The translations under genes and the position numbers were made by a program. From positions 15,305-79,304 of the forward strand of contig JAZNGW010000011.1 of the NCBI GenBank assembly GCA_045576655.1: a DNA stretch of 64,000 nucleotides, written 5' to 3'. Source of the stretch: RGIG8745 sp045576655 (GTDB lineage: Bacteria > Bacteroidota > Bacteroidia > Bacteroidales > Bacteroidaceae). Position 1 is the first letter of the stretch, and each line of letters starts with the position of its first letter. The notes beneath the pieces are model-generated. The model ran no database searches and was not told where the DNA came from. It saw nothing but the letters and a program-made list of their open reading frames with translations. Shown here piece after piece: positions 51,726-60,681 of this stretch.

Positions 51726-52808
51726 TCAATCACTCATCTTCCCATTTTTCAACACCACTACGCTGTCCCCGTCGTTGAGGAGTGATGCACCGGCAGTGAC
51801 AATGAGAATGTCTTTGCCCAAGTTGTCGTCGATGACGACGAGGTCTCGTCCGGCAATGTTGCCTTGCTTGGCGATGCAGCGCCTATGCACCTTGTGAGTG
51901 GTAGAGTCGTAGACGAATACCGACATTTTACCCGTAGCGTTGTCAAACACTATGGCCGAAAGCGGTATGCCCAGCTTTCCTGTCATTGCAGGGTCGGGTT
52001 TGCTTATGTGCACCTTGCAGGAAAATCCCACCGATATGCGGAACACCGAAAGGTCAAACTTGGGGTCGTCTATGACGATGTAGGCAGGGATGCCGGCACC
52101 GTCGGGCGACGCCTCCACGTATTTCTTTACATGAGCCCTGAATCGCGTCCCCTTGTAAGCGTCAAACTCCACTTCGATGTTTGATGGCGAGGCGATGAAG
52201 TCGACACTCGTCTCAGGGATGGTTGTTACGATTTGCAGCAGTTTAGGGTTGACCAGGCAGACGATAGGTTCGCCAGGCTGTACGCGCTGGTAGTTCTCGA
52301 CATACTTTTTCTGGATGAACCCATCGAACGGCGCCCGTAGTTTAGTGTTGGCAAGGGCGTTCTGAGCATTTTCAAGCGCGATTCGTGCGTTTGTGTATGT
52401 CATAAGAGCGCTTTCAAACTCCTGGCGCGATACGGCATTCTTTGCAAACAGACGGCTTGTGCGCTCTTTCTCGCTCGACGCTTTCTGGTATGCCGCCTTC
52501 TTGTCGTCTACAGCCAGCAGGAAGTCGGCAGGATCCATTTCGGCCACAATGCTGCCCGTTTTCACATGCTGCCCTTCTTCGACGTTCATCTCGACCAGTA
52601 GTCCCTGATTCTTGAACGCCAAGTCGCTGAACTGGTCGGCTGCAACGATGCCGGAATACGACTTTTCCGCGCGTTCCAGACTTACCGCCTTCTCCACTCT
52701 TACAGGGCGCAGAACGGCGGCGGGAGTGTCACGCTCGCTGCATCCGCACATAGACACTACGGTGCAGAGAACGATGCCACAGAACGATGCTTTATGATAC
52801 TTTTTCAT
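51726..52808 (-). CDS. RND efflux periplasmic adaptor (membrane fusion) lipoprotein
   Basis: This 360-residue lipoprotein (SMCGCS, Cys near 21-23) has the biotinyl-lipoyl half-motif LLVEMNVEEGQHVKTGSIVA, a helical hairpin (KAAYQKASSEKERTSRLFA to ALENAQNALANTK) and the second lipoyl half LRAPFDGFIQKKY. Beta-barrel and membrane-proximal domains follow. It links the pump to the TolC-like duct. It is first in the operon; the 158 bp upstream hold a hairpin but no clear promoter. Confidence 0.92.
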   Translation of the reverse strand: MKKYHKASFCGIVLCTVVSMCGCSERDTPAAVLRPVRVEKAVSLERAEKSYSGIVAADQFSDLAFKNQGLLVEMNVEEGQHVKTGSIVAEMDPADFLLAVDDKKAAYQKASSEKERTSRLFAKNAVSRQEFESALMTYTNARIALENAQNALANTKLRAPFDGFIQKKYVENYQRVQPGEPIVCLVNPKLLQIVTTIPETSVDFIASPSNIEVEFDAYKGTRFRAHVKKYVEASPDGAGIPAYIVIDDPKFDLSVFRISVGFSCKVHISKPDPAMTGKLGIPLSAIVFDNATGKMSVFVYDSTTHKVHRRCIAKQGNIAGRDLVVIDDNLGKDILIVTAGASLLNDGDSVVVLKNGKMSD

Positions 52809-52830
52809 TGGTTAAGGAATTAAGTAGTAG

Positions 52831-52851
52831 GGGCATCCCTTGCGGGTGCCC
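52831..52851. repeat. Palindromic element upstream of the efflux operon
   Basis: GGGCATCC (52831-52838) and GGGTGCCC (52844-52851) form an 8-bp stem with one wobble around CTTGC. It resembles a REP-type element. The rest of the spacer holds only a GCGGATGACGCGGAAAGGAC stretch of simple-repeat character. Confidence 0.45.
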
Positions 52852-52966
52852 TCACATAAGTAGTTAAATCACTGAAGTTATAATCGGAAATTAAGTCAGG
52901 GAAGTTACATTGAGGACGATACCAAAGGGTGTTTTGGAACGCGGATGACGCGGAAAGGACGGATAC

Positions 52967-54049
52967 TCATGGATTTGGGTTGTAGGGAGGCAATACGTCT
53001 TGTACTGGCTGCTCCTTTATGCGATCCATAGGATGCACTTGGTAACCGACTTTCGCGAAGTCAATTTCCGCCAGGCTGATGCGGCGGATCGTATTGTTGT
53101 GCATCGTCTTGTAGTAAACGATACGGTGAGTCAGGTCGATAGCCGACGTCCACTGCGTTGCGCTTGGAATCTTCGGACCCTCGCCCCTCCTGTGCTCCAC
53201 CCCAATCGGAATGTCAAAGTTGTTCAGGATGTGGAAACACTGCTTCACGGTCTCGAACCCTGTGGTTAGCTGCGGTGCTGTGGCACAGAAGAAAGCCGCG
53301 CGCACAAACCGTGAAGGCGGAGTGAAATCGCCTGGCAGGCCGAGAAAACCGGAATTGCCTCCGAAGGCCTTGACGTGCTGTGCTCCGAGGTGCTGCTCGG
53401 CTGCGTCGCCTGGGAAAAGGTTGACGTAATTATTCAGGTTCTTCAGATGCCATCTGAAATCAGGCGAGTTAGTCAGCACCCCCACCGTGTTCTCATGAAA
53501 TTGCACCGCACCGCCAACGATTTCCATCACGACCTGCCTGCCCGAAGGCTCGCCTATGCGCCAGTGCACCACCGACGTGTGCTCCAGTCCCGCAATCCGT
53601 ACCCCTGCAATAGCCTCCTTCACCTCGTCGATTGTCTTGAACTGCGACAGAATCCATGCGTTCACCTGCAAGTCGCCCAGAGTCCTCTCCCTCTGCAGCG
53701 AGTCGTAAGGCAAGTAAGCGCCGTAGTCGGGGAAGAAGAACAGCCCCGCCGACAGTCCCGCCTCGTTTATGCCCTCGGCTATGAACTCCTCTCTCACCAC
53801 CGACATCCCCACGACTCCGTATTTTGCCTTGAACTTCAGTCCCTTCTCGCCGGTGGGCGTGTAGGACTCGATTGTGTGTCCGCGAGGGATAATCACACAC
53901 GCGCTCTCCAGTTCCATATGCGAACCCTCGATAGTTCGCGCCTGAATGTAGCTACCGTCCTTCGCCGTCAGCGATATGCCTGTGCACGCCGTCGAAGCTA
54001 TGTCACCGCCCGCCGTCAGGGCAGCCAATCCTAAAATCATTCTTTTCAT
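52967..54049 (-). CDS. Secreted choloylglycine hydrolase family (linear amide C-N hydrolase)
   Basis: This 360-residue Ntn hydrolase has a signal peptide whose removal would expose Cys22 (STACTGIS) as the N-terminal nucleophile. Other site residues are Arg38 (ARTIE), Asn95 (INEAGLS), Asn194 (LTNSPDF) and Arg247 (SRFVR). The position of the bile-salt-hydrolase Asp21 is Glu41 here, a variant seen in related amidases. Substrates of the family include conjugated bile acids, penicillin V and N-acyl amides, so bile-salt hydrolase is possible but not certain. It is divergent from the GH31 operon. Confidence 0.85.
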   Translation of the reverse strand: MKRMILGLAALTAGGDIASTACTGISLTAKDGSYIQARTIEGSHMELESACVIIPRGHTIESYTPTGEKGLKFKAKYGVVGMSVVREEFIAEGINEAGLSAGLFFFPDYGAYLPYDSLQRERTLGDLQVNAWILSQFKTIDEVKEAIAGVRIAGLEHTSVVHWRIGEPSGRQVVMEIVGGAVQFHENTVGVLTNSPDFRWHLKNLNNYVNLFPGDAAEQHLGAQHVKAFGGNSGFLGLPGDFTPPSRFVRAAFFCATAPQLTTGFETVKQCFHILNNFDIPIGVEHRRGEGPKIPSATQWTSAIDLTHRIVYYKTMHNNTIRRISLAEIDFAKVGYQVHPMDRIKEQPVQDVLPPYNPNP

Positions 54050-54073
54050 GTCTCTTTCATTTCTTTTGTTAGG

Positions 54074-54103
54074 TTGATAAATTGCTGTCTACTCTTATCT
54101 TTG
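54074..54103 (+). promoter_or_regulatory. Distal promoter of the GH31 operon
   Basis: TTG (54074-54076) and TATCTTTG (54096-54103) are 19 bp apart. Transcription from here would give a leader of about 260 bases that contains the palindrome array. Confidence 0.6.
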
Positions 54104-54159
54104 CGGTTATAACGCCGAGCCCCTGCCTTTTGTTCGATGAGGTTCGGTAGGCAACTAGT

Positions 54160-54219
54160 CAACGAGCGCTCGTTGAATTATTTTCGAGGGCTCAAAAATT
54201 TACAAACGAGGGCTCGTTT
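54160..54219. promoter_or_regulatory. Three palindromes at 22-bp pitch upstream of GH31 genes
   Basis: CGAGCGCTCG, CGAGGGCTC and CGAGGGCTCG begin at 54163, 54185 and 54207. The first is extended to the perfect palindrome CAACGAGCGCTCGTTG (54160-54175); the third has arms AAACGAG and CTCGTTT. The regular 22-bp pitch puts all three on nearly the same face of the helix, as in a repressor or activator array. Confidence 0.6.
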
Positions 54220-54270
54220 ATTTTCAAAGGCGCCCATCCCGACACTGCGGATGCGTGTTACAGGTGTTTT

Positions 54271-54306
54271 TCAACATCTGTGTTACCGTAATCAACATTT
54301 GTGTTA
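54271..54306. promoter_or_regulatory. 15-bp direct repeat at 21-bp pitch before the GH31 start
   Basis: TCAACATCTGTGTTA (54271-54285) and TCAACATTTGTGTTA (54292-54306) differ at one base and begin 21 bp apart. They lie directly upstream of a -7 box, the place expected for an activator such as a hybrid two-component regulator. Confidence 0.6.
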
Positions 54307-54327
54307 TTATATATGGTAAAATAGTGG

Positions 54328-54335
54328 TAGTTTTG
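54328..54335 (+). promoter_or_regulatory. Proximal -7 box of the GH31 operon
   Basis: TAGTTTTG matches TAnnTTTG 38 bp before the ATG. There is no -33 TTTG at the right distance, as fits an activator-dependent promoter using the adjacent direct repeat. Confidence 0.5.
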
Positions 54336-54372
54336 CATCTGTGAAAAAACGCATAAACTTAAATCGTATATT

Positions 54373-57300
54373 ATGACAAACAAATCATCGATTCTTGTTT
54401 TGGTTATGAGTCTGCTGGCAACCGTTGTGTCAGCCCAGCGTCCTTACGAATTCAAGTGCAGGGACTACATCGCAACTCCTGACCGCAGTCAGGACAAGTT
54501 CTCCTATGACGAGGAAGCGAACACCTTCACCATCAACGACACGGGGACGAACAATATCGCTTTCCAGATGGACAAGAAGACGGACTATGCCTACTGCATC
54601 ACAAACGAACAGACTTGGTTTGTCGTGAAAGGCACGAACCTGAGCACAGCGACGGCCAACAGTGACATATGGTGGTTCAACGGGTTTAACGATGGGGGCA
54701 GCACGGAGGCCAACCATGCCGTGACGGTTGCCGACGGCGAGCAGGTTGTGGTGTGGAATATCAAGGGCAGTTCCAAGCTCAATGCCAACATGAACTACGA
54801 CAATGAGCAGATATACATCTCCTCGCAAGGCAACCAGTTCAGCCACTGTATGGGACTCACGTCTACAAGGGGCACGTCGACCATAAGCATGATAGGATAT
54901 TTCGCCCCTTACGAGTTGGCTGCCACATACCCGGAACTAATGGTGCGGATTGGCTACTCTGCCGACGGCAAGTCGCTGACGGCTGAACTTAAAGACAAGA
55001 TAAGCGCCCTCATCGCTAAAGCGGACGGGATGATTGCCGACAGTAAATATGAGGATTACAAAGCAACTCTCGAAGAAGCAAAGAAAACAGCGGAGGAGGC
55101 TCTGGCAAGTATGGGCGAGACTGACTACCAGAATGCGCTTCAGACAATGAAATCTCTCCGCGAGGTTGTCGAGTCGATTTCAATAGAAAGCACAACAGGC
55201 ATATCGTCGTATGCCCGTACGGCCAACGGAATCGATGCCATGCAGGGCGATGTGTGCGTGAAGATTATGTTCCATGCTGACAGAGTGGTGAGGATTTATA
55301 AGTCGCCAGTCGCAGATATAACTAAGAAGAGCCTCACGGTGGTTCAGCCAACGGCTGCATCGGCGGAGTTCAGCCTCGAAGAAAAAGACGGGGTGGTTAC
55401 GATGGCTGGCTCGCATGCAGTTGTCTGCCTCGACCTCGCCACAGCGCGCGTCACTGTGCAGCGCAAGGACGGCACCGTGCTTACGGAGGAGACGGGCAGT
55501 TCGTTTGCGCCTTATATGGACGGACCGAACGAGAGTCATCAGATACAGCAGTCGTTCCGACTTGCCACAGATGAGTACATCTTCGGAATGGGACAGGTGC
55601 AGAACGGTGCCCTCAACCAGCGTGGCAAGGTGATGAACATGGTGCAGGACAATATGAAAGTCTATATCCCTTATTTCCAGTCTACAAAGAACTACGGACT
55701 TTTCTGGGACAACTACTCACCTACGATGTTCTCCGATTCTGAGGAGCAGACACGCTTCATGTCGACAGGCAACGAGATAGACTACTACGTGCTCGTAGGG
55801 GAGGAGAGCGCCGATGTGCTTCCGCTCATGCGACAACTTACGGGACAGAGCCCTATGCCGGCACTATGGAACTTCGGACTCTATCAGAGCAAGGAGCGCT
55901 ACACCAGCGCCAATGAGACTATGGGCGTGGTGAGCGAGTACAGGAAGCGCGGCGTGCCGCTCGACTGCATCGTGCAGGATTGGCAGTACTGGGGCGACGA
56001 TGCCCACTGGAACGCAATGGAGTTTCTCAACCCTGCCTTCTCGAACTACGCCCAGATGATTAAGTCGATTCACGACAACAACGCCAAACTCATGATTAGC
56101 GTCTGGGCAAACTTCGGTCCGCAGACCAAACAGTATGCCGATTTCAGCCGGAAAGGCAGAATGATTGAGGCGGTGTCTTATCCGTGGGGAGCAGGTGTGA
56201 AACCGTATGACTGCTATGACGCAACGACTCGCGACGAATACTGGCAATACCTCTACACAGGGTTGATGAACAAAGACATCGACGCCCTCTGGCTCGACTC
56301 CAGCGAACCGGACTATCAGCAGAAGAGCGCAAGCGACTACGACTATGTGACTGGTACGGGGCAGACTTGGCGCGAACTGCGCAACGCATTCCCGTTGGCA
56401 CACGTCGGCGGTGTGCACGACCACTTCCGCGCCGATGCCCTCGCTGGCAAGACCGGACTGGCTGACAAGCGTGTGTCTATCCTGACACGCTCGGCATTTG
56501 CCGGACAGCAGCGCTACGGCGCCAACACGTGGAGCGGCGACGTGACTTCGAGTTGGGAGAACCTTGCCAACCAAATACCGGCTGCGCTCAACTTCTCTGC
56601 CTGTGGCATACCTTATTGGAACAGCGACATAGGCGGATTCTTCACAGGTGCGTTTGGTGGAGTGGGCGATGCCAACTGGCGACGTCTCTATATGCGCTGG
56701 CTGCAGTTCGGCACATTCACTCCGATGATGCGATTCCACGGAACCAATACGCCTCGCGAAATCTATCAGTTCGGATCGGAGAACGATGGCATAGGCGACT
56801 ACGACCACATACTCAAGTACATCAAACTCCGTTACCGCATGCTGCCTTACCTCTACAGCACGGCATGGCAGGTGGCAAGCGCCGACGCCACGTTCATGAC
56901 AGCGCTGCCGATAGCATTCAACGGCGACCGTCAGGGCTACGACGTGAAGGATGAGTACATGTTTGGCGATGCGTTCCTCGTGGCGCCAATAATCCAGGAC
57001 CACACCAACCAGCGCGACGTCTATCTGCCTGCAGACCACAAGTGGGTGGACTTCTGGACGGGCGAAACCCACGAAGGAGGCCAGACCGTGACAAAGAAGG
57101 GAACAGCCGACATCATACCTCTCTACATCAAGGCTGGTAGCATCATGCCTTGGGGCCCAGATGTGCAGTACTCAACAGAAAAGAAATGGGACAGCCTCGA
57201 AGTGCGTGTCTATCCAGGTGCTGACGGCAAATTCGTGCTTTACGAAGACGAGAACGACGGTTATGCTTACGAAAACGGCAAGTACACCGAAATTCCGTTC

Positions 57301-58203
57301 ACATGGAACGAACAGACTCAGATGCTCACCATCGGCAATCGCACAGGCGAGTTTGAAGGCATGCTCACAGAGCGCACGTTCCGCATCTGCAAGGTAACAA
57401 AATGCAACGGCACTGGCGATCTTCACGCTAAAGAATATTCAGCTGAAGTGAAGTACACAGGCGAAGAAATTTCAGTAGTTCTCAACGACAAGCAAGGCAA
57501 ACCAGCCGAACTCACCGACTGCACTGCCGAGTACATCCAGAACCCAAGTTTCGAGGACGACGGACGTACGCTTACACAGTCAGCTCCTCGAGGATGGACT
57601 GTCAAGAGCAGCACTGCATGGTGGGGAGTGAACCAGGGCGGTGGCAATGGCGACCCTGTTGCGACGGACGGAAACTTCATTTTTGGCGTGTGGGATGGCA
57701 GCAACACTCTTTCTCCAAGCATCAGCCAGACTATCTGCAACCTTCCTAAGGGTAACTATACACTTACTGTCGACATGCATGCATCGGGAAATATAGGCCA
57801 GTCACGAGTGGGCAACCAGCGCCTTTTCGCCAATGAGGATGAGGCTTTCTTCCGCGATCAGATGACAACGAGCGGTACTGGCGACAACTACCCTATGCAG
57901 ACACTCACGCTCCGCTTCATCCAAGAGGAGGACGGCGAGCCCGTGACTATCGGCGTAGCTACTGACGGAGCCCCAGCGCAGACATGGTTCAAGATTGACA
58001 ACTTCCGCCTTTACTCAACTATCGACGACGACTTCGTTCCTACATCAATAACCGCTGCTTCGGCAGAGGCGAAGGTGGTTGCTACGGAGATTTTCGACCT
58101 CAGTGGACGTCGACTCCAGCACCGTCAGAAAGGCGTGAACATCATCCGCGAACGCATGAGCGACGGAACGCAGAACGTGAAGAAGGTGATAATCAGGAAT
58201 TAG
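54373..58203 (+). CDS. Multidomain secreted GH31 glycosidase
   Basis: This 1276-residue protein has a signal peptide ending near VVSAQ, a beta-rich N-terminal domain (about 25-195) and a helical linker (about 205-270). The GH31 N-domain and barrel follow, with nucleophile Asp642 in WLDSSEP and acid/base Asp723 in WSGD, and then C-terminal GH31 sheets. A jelly-roll module (about 1054-1215; NPSFEDDGR to WFKIDNFRLYS) and a closing FDLSGRRL...KGVNIIR segment end it. The tail resembles the C-terminal sorting-type segment common in Prevotella. GH31 includes alpha-glucosidases and alpha-xylosidases. Confidence 0.9.
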   Translation: MTNKSSILVLVMSLLATVVSAQRPYEFKCRDYIATPDRSQDKFSYDEEANTFTINDTGTNNIAFQMDKKTDYAYCITNEQTWFVVKGTNLSTATANSDIWWFNGFNDGGSTEANHAVTVADGEQVVVWNIKGSSKLNANMNYDNEQIYISSQGNQFSHCMGLTSTRGTSTISMIGYFAPYELAATYPELMVRIGYSADGKSLTAELKDKISALIAKADGMIADSKYEDYKATLEEAKKTAEEALASMGETDYQNALQTMKSLREVVESISIESTTGISSYARTANGIDAMQGDVCVKIMFHADRVVRIYKSPVADITKKSLTVVQPTAASAEFSLEEKDGVVTMAGSHAVVCLDLATARVTVQRKDGTVLTEETGSSFAPYMDGPNESHQIQQSFRLATDEYIFGMGQVQNGALNQRGKVMNMVQDNMKVYIPYFQSTKNYGLFWDNYSPTMFSDSEEQTRFMSTGNEIDYYVLVGEESADVLPLMRQLTGQSPMPALWNFGLYQSKERYTSANETMGVVSEYRKRGVPLDCIVQDWQYWGDDAHWNAMEFLNPAFSNYAQMIKSIHDNNAKLMISVWANFGPQTKQYADFSRKGRMIEAVSYPWGAGVKPYDCYDATTRDEYWQYLYTGLMNKDIDALWLDSSEPDYQQKSASDYDYVTGTGQTWRELRNAFPLAHVGGVHDHFRADALAGKTGLADKRVSILTRSAFAGQQRYGANTWSGDVTSSWENLANQIPAALNFSACGIPYWNSDIGGFFTGAFGGVGDANWRRLYMRWLQFGTFTPMMRFHGTNTPREIYQFGSENDGIGDYDHILKYIKLRYRMLPYLYSTAWQVASADATFMTALPIAFNGDRQGYDVKDEYMFGDAFLVAPIIQDHTNQRDVYLPADHKWVDFWTGETHEGGQTVTKKGTADIIPLYIKAGSIMPWGPDVQYSTEKKWDSLEVRVYPGADGKFVLYEDENDGYAYENGKYTEIPFTWNEQTQMLTIGNRTGEFEGMLTERTFRICKVTKCNGTGDLHAKEYSAEVKYTGEEISVVLNDKQGKPAELTDCTAEYIQNPSFEDDGRTLTQSAPRGWTVKSSTAWWGVNQGGGNGDPVATDGNFIFGVWDGSNTLSPSISQTICNLPKGNYTLTVDMHASGNIGQSRVGNQRLFANEDEAFFRDQMTTSGTGDNYPMQTLTLRFIQEEDGEPVTIGVATDGAPAQTWFKIDNFRLYSTIDDDFVPTSITAASAEAKVVATEIFDLSGRRLQHRQKGVNIIRERMSDGTQNVKKVIIRN

Positions 58204-58254
58204 TCCTGGGTTGATAATTATTCTCGATAATCTTTAAAATCAATAATATATAGT

Positions 58255-60651
58255 ATGAAACATTTATTTAAGTCTTTGTGCGCACTCGCAGCTGCTTTTG
58301 CCGCTTCAGGATTGATGGAGGCAAACGCTCAGAAGGTGACATTCTTCACACCGCGCACTGTACGCATTGAGAAACCTCAGAGTGGCGATGAAAGTCGCAA
58401 GTCGTTGGTCGTAATCGCTGAGCCTGGCAAGGTTAAGGTGAAAGAGAGCGTTGTTGACGGCGCTAAGGTCTATAAGAGCTCTGCGCTTACCGTCACAGTC
58501 AAGGACGGCCAGGTAACATTTGCCGACAGCAAGGGCACTTTGCTCACTACTGACGGAAAGCCTGTGTTTACACCTATCGAGAAAGGTCCAGACCAGGGTA
58601 AGTTTAAGGTTAAGCAGTCGTTCGCTATGGATGCTGATGAGGGCATCTACGGTGTCGGTCTCCTTCAGAACGGCAAGATGTCGCAGCGCGGCGAGAACCG
58701 CAGCATGCAGCAGAGCAACCTTGAAGACTATGCCCATGTGTTCCAGAGTGTAAAGGGTTACGGAATCTATTGGGACAACTACTCTCCAACACAGTTTATC
58801 ACTCCTGAAGAGGGCGTGAAGGGCGAAATGGTGCTTGAGAGCGAGGTAGGTACTGCTGTTGACTACTACTTCATCTATGGCGGTGATGCCGACGGCGTGA
58901 TTGCAGAAATGCGCCACCTCACAGGAAAGGTGCCTATGCTCCCGTTGTGGACTTACGGTTTCCACCAGAGCCGCGAGCGCTATAAAAGCCAGAACGAACT
59001 CCTTGAGGTCGTGCGCAAGTACAGAGAGCTCGGCGTACCGTTCGACGGAATCATCCAGGACTGGCAGTATTGGGGCTCAAACTACACATGGAACGCGATG
59101 GAGTTCCTCAACGACGAGTTCGGCAACGCACAGCGCATGATTGATGAGGTGCACGACAAGAACGCGCACATCTCCATATCAATCTGGTCGTCGTTCGGCC
59201 CGCACACAAAACCTTACAAGGAACTGAAGGATAAGGGACACCTCATGTCGTTCTACACTTGGCCTGAGAGCGGACTTGGCTTCTGGCCTCCACGAATGGA
59301 CTACATGAGCGGCGTTCGCTGCTATGACGTCTACTCCGATGAGGCTCGTGACATTTACTGGAAGCACCTCACTCGCCTGCATAAAATGGACATTGACGCA
59401 TGGTGGATGGACTCAACCGACCCAGACCACATGCAGTACAAGGATTCCGACCTCGACGAAATGACCGCTATGGGTTCTTGGCGCTCGGTGCGCAACCTCT
59501 ATCCGTTCTTCGCTGTGGGCGGTGTAGACCAGCATCAGCGTGCAGTCGACTCTACAAAGCGAGTTTTCATCCTTACACGCAGTTACTTCGCAGGCCAGCA
59601 GCGCTACGGAGCTAACACATGGAGCGGCGACGTAGGCTCTTCTTGGGAAAACCTCCGCCGACAGATACCTATCTGCTTGAACTACACGATGACAGCTAAC
59701 CCTAACACAAACACAGACATAGGTGGATTCTTCGCTGGTTCATACAGTACTCAGGGACACAATTCAGCAACTCGCAACCCTCAGTATCAGGAGCTTTATG
59801 TGCGTTGGATGCAGTACGGAGCGTTCACTCCTATGATGCGCAGCCACGGAACAGACGTCTATCGCGAACTTTACTATTACGGCAAGCCAGGCGAACCGGT
59901 TTACGACGCCCTTGTCGACGCTATTAAGTTGCGTTATCGCTTGATGCCTTACACTTACAGCCTTTCATGGCAGGTAAGCAAGAACGACGACTCGTTCATG
60001 CGTCCGTTGGTTATGGACTTTAAGGCAGACAAGAAGACTTGGAATATGAGCGATGAATACATGTACGGCCGCAACTTCCTCGTTTGCCCAGTGGCTCATC
60101 CTCTATACACTCGTGAGCGCATCATCCGCACTGACGAACTCTCAGGATGGAACAAGAACGAGACTACTGGCGAGCTCTATCGCCCTGTAGACTGGAAGCA
60201 GATGAAGACTTACGAAGTTTATCTACCTGCAGGAACTAAGTGGTACGACTACTGGACAAATAAGGTGTATGAAGGTGGTCAGGACGTAAAGGCAAATGCT
60301 CCTCTCGCTTACTCTCCTCTCTACGTTAAGGCAGGTTCGATCATCCCTGTAGGTCCAGAGGTGCAGTACACAAGCGAAAAGCCTTGGGACAATCTCGACA
60401 TCGTGGTTTACCCAGGTGCGGACGCAGAGTTCACTCTCTATGAGGACGAGGGCGACAACTACAACTACGAGAAGGGCATGTATACAACCATTTCTTTTAA
60501 GTGGAACGACAAGAGCAAGAGTCTCACAATTGACAGCCGCAAGGGCGAATACCCTGGTATGCTCAAGAGCCGCAAGTTCAACGTGAAAGTTGTCGGCGTA
60601 GGCGAGAAAACTGTTGATTACAGCGGCAAGCGTGTGAAGGTAAGCATGTAA
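58255..60651 (+). CDS. Secreted GH31 glycosidase, compact form
   Basis: This 798-residue protein has a signal peptide ending in EANAQ, then the GH31 N-domain, barrel and C-terminal sheets, without the extra module of its neighbours. The nucleophile is Asp386 in WWMDSTDP and the acid/base is Asp459 in WSGD. The usual Glu after the nucleophile (Ser-x-Glu-Pro) is Asp here, a change next to the active site. It keeps YGANTWSGD and PMMRSHGTD typical of the family. It is 51 bp after the first GH31 gene. Confidence 0.92.
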   Translation: MKHLFKSLCALAAAFAASGLMEANAQKVTFFTPRTVRIEKPQSGDESRKSLVVIAEPGKVKVKESVVDGAKVYKSSALTVTVKDGQVTFADSKGTLLTTDGKPVFTPIEKGPDQGKFKVKQSFAMDADEGIYGVGLLQNGKMSQRGENRSMQQSNLEDYAHVFQSVKGYGIYWDNYSPTQFITPEEGVKGEMVLESEVGTAVDYYFIYGGDADGVIAEMRHLTGKVPMLPLWTYGFHQSRERYKSQNELLEVVRKYRELGVPFDGIIQDWQYWGSNYTWNAMEFLNDEFGNAQRMIDEVHDKNAHISISIWSSFGPHTKPYKELKDKGHLMSFYTWPESGLGFWPPRMDYMSGVRCYDVYSDEARDIYWKHLTRLHKMDIDAWWMDSTDPDHMQYKDSDLDEMTAMGSWRSVRNLYPFFAVGGVDQHQRAVDSTKRVFILTRSYFAGQQRYGANTWSGDVGSSWENLRRQIPICLNYTMTANPNTNTDIGGFFAGSYSTQGHNSATRNPQYQELYVRWMQYGAFTPMMRSHGTDVYRELYYYGKPGEPVYDALVDAIKLRYRLMPYTYSLSWQVSKNDDSFMRPLVMDFKADKKTWNMSDEYMYGRNFLVCPVAHPLYTRERIIRTDELSGWNKNETTGELYRPVDWKQMKTYEVYLPAGTKWYDYWTNKVYEGGQDVKANAPLAYSPLYVKAGSIIPVGPEVQYTSEKPWDNLDIVVYPGADAEFTLYEDEGDNYNYEKGMYTTISFKWNDKSKSLTIDSRKGEYPGMLKSRKFNVKVVGVGEKTVDYSGKRVKVSM

Positions 60652-60681
60652 GCATTTAGGACAATAAACATAAGAACAAAA

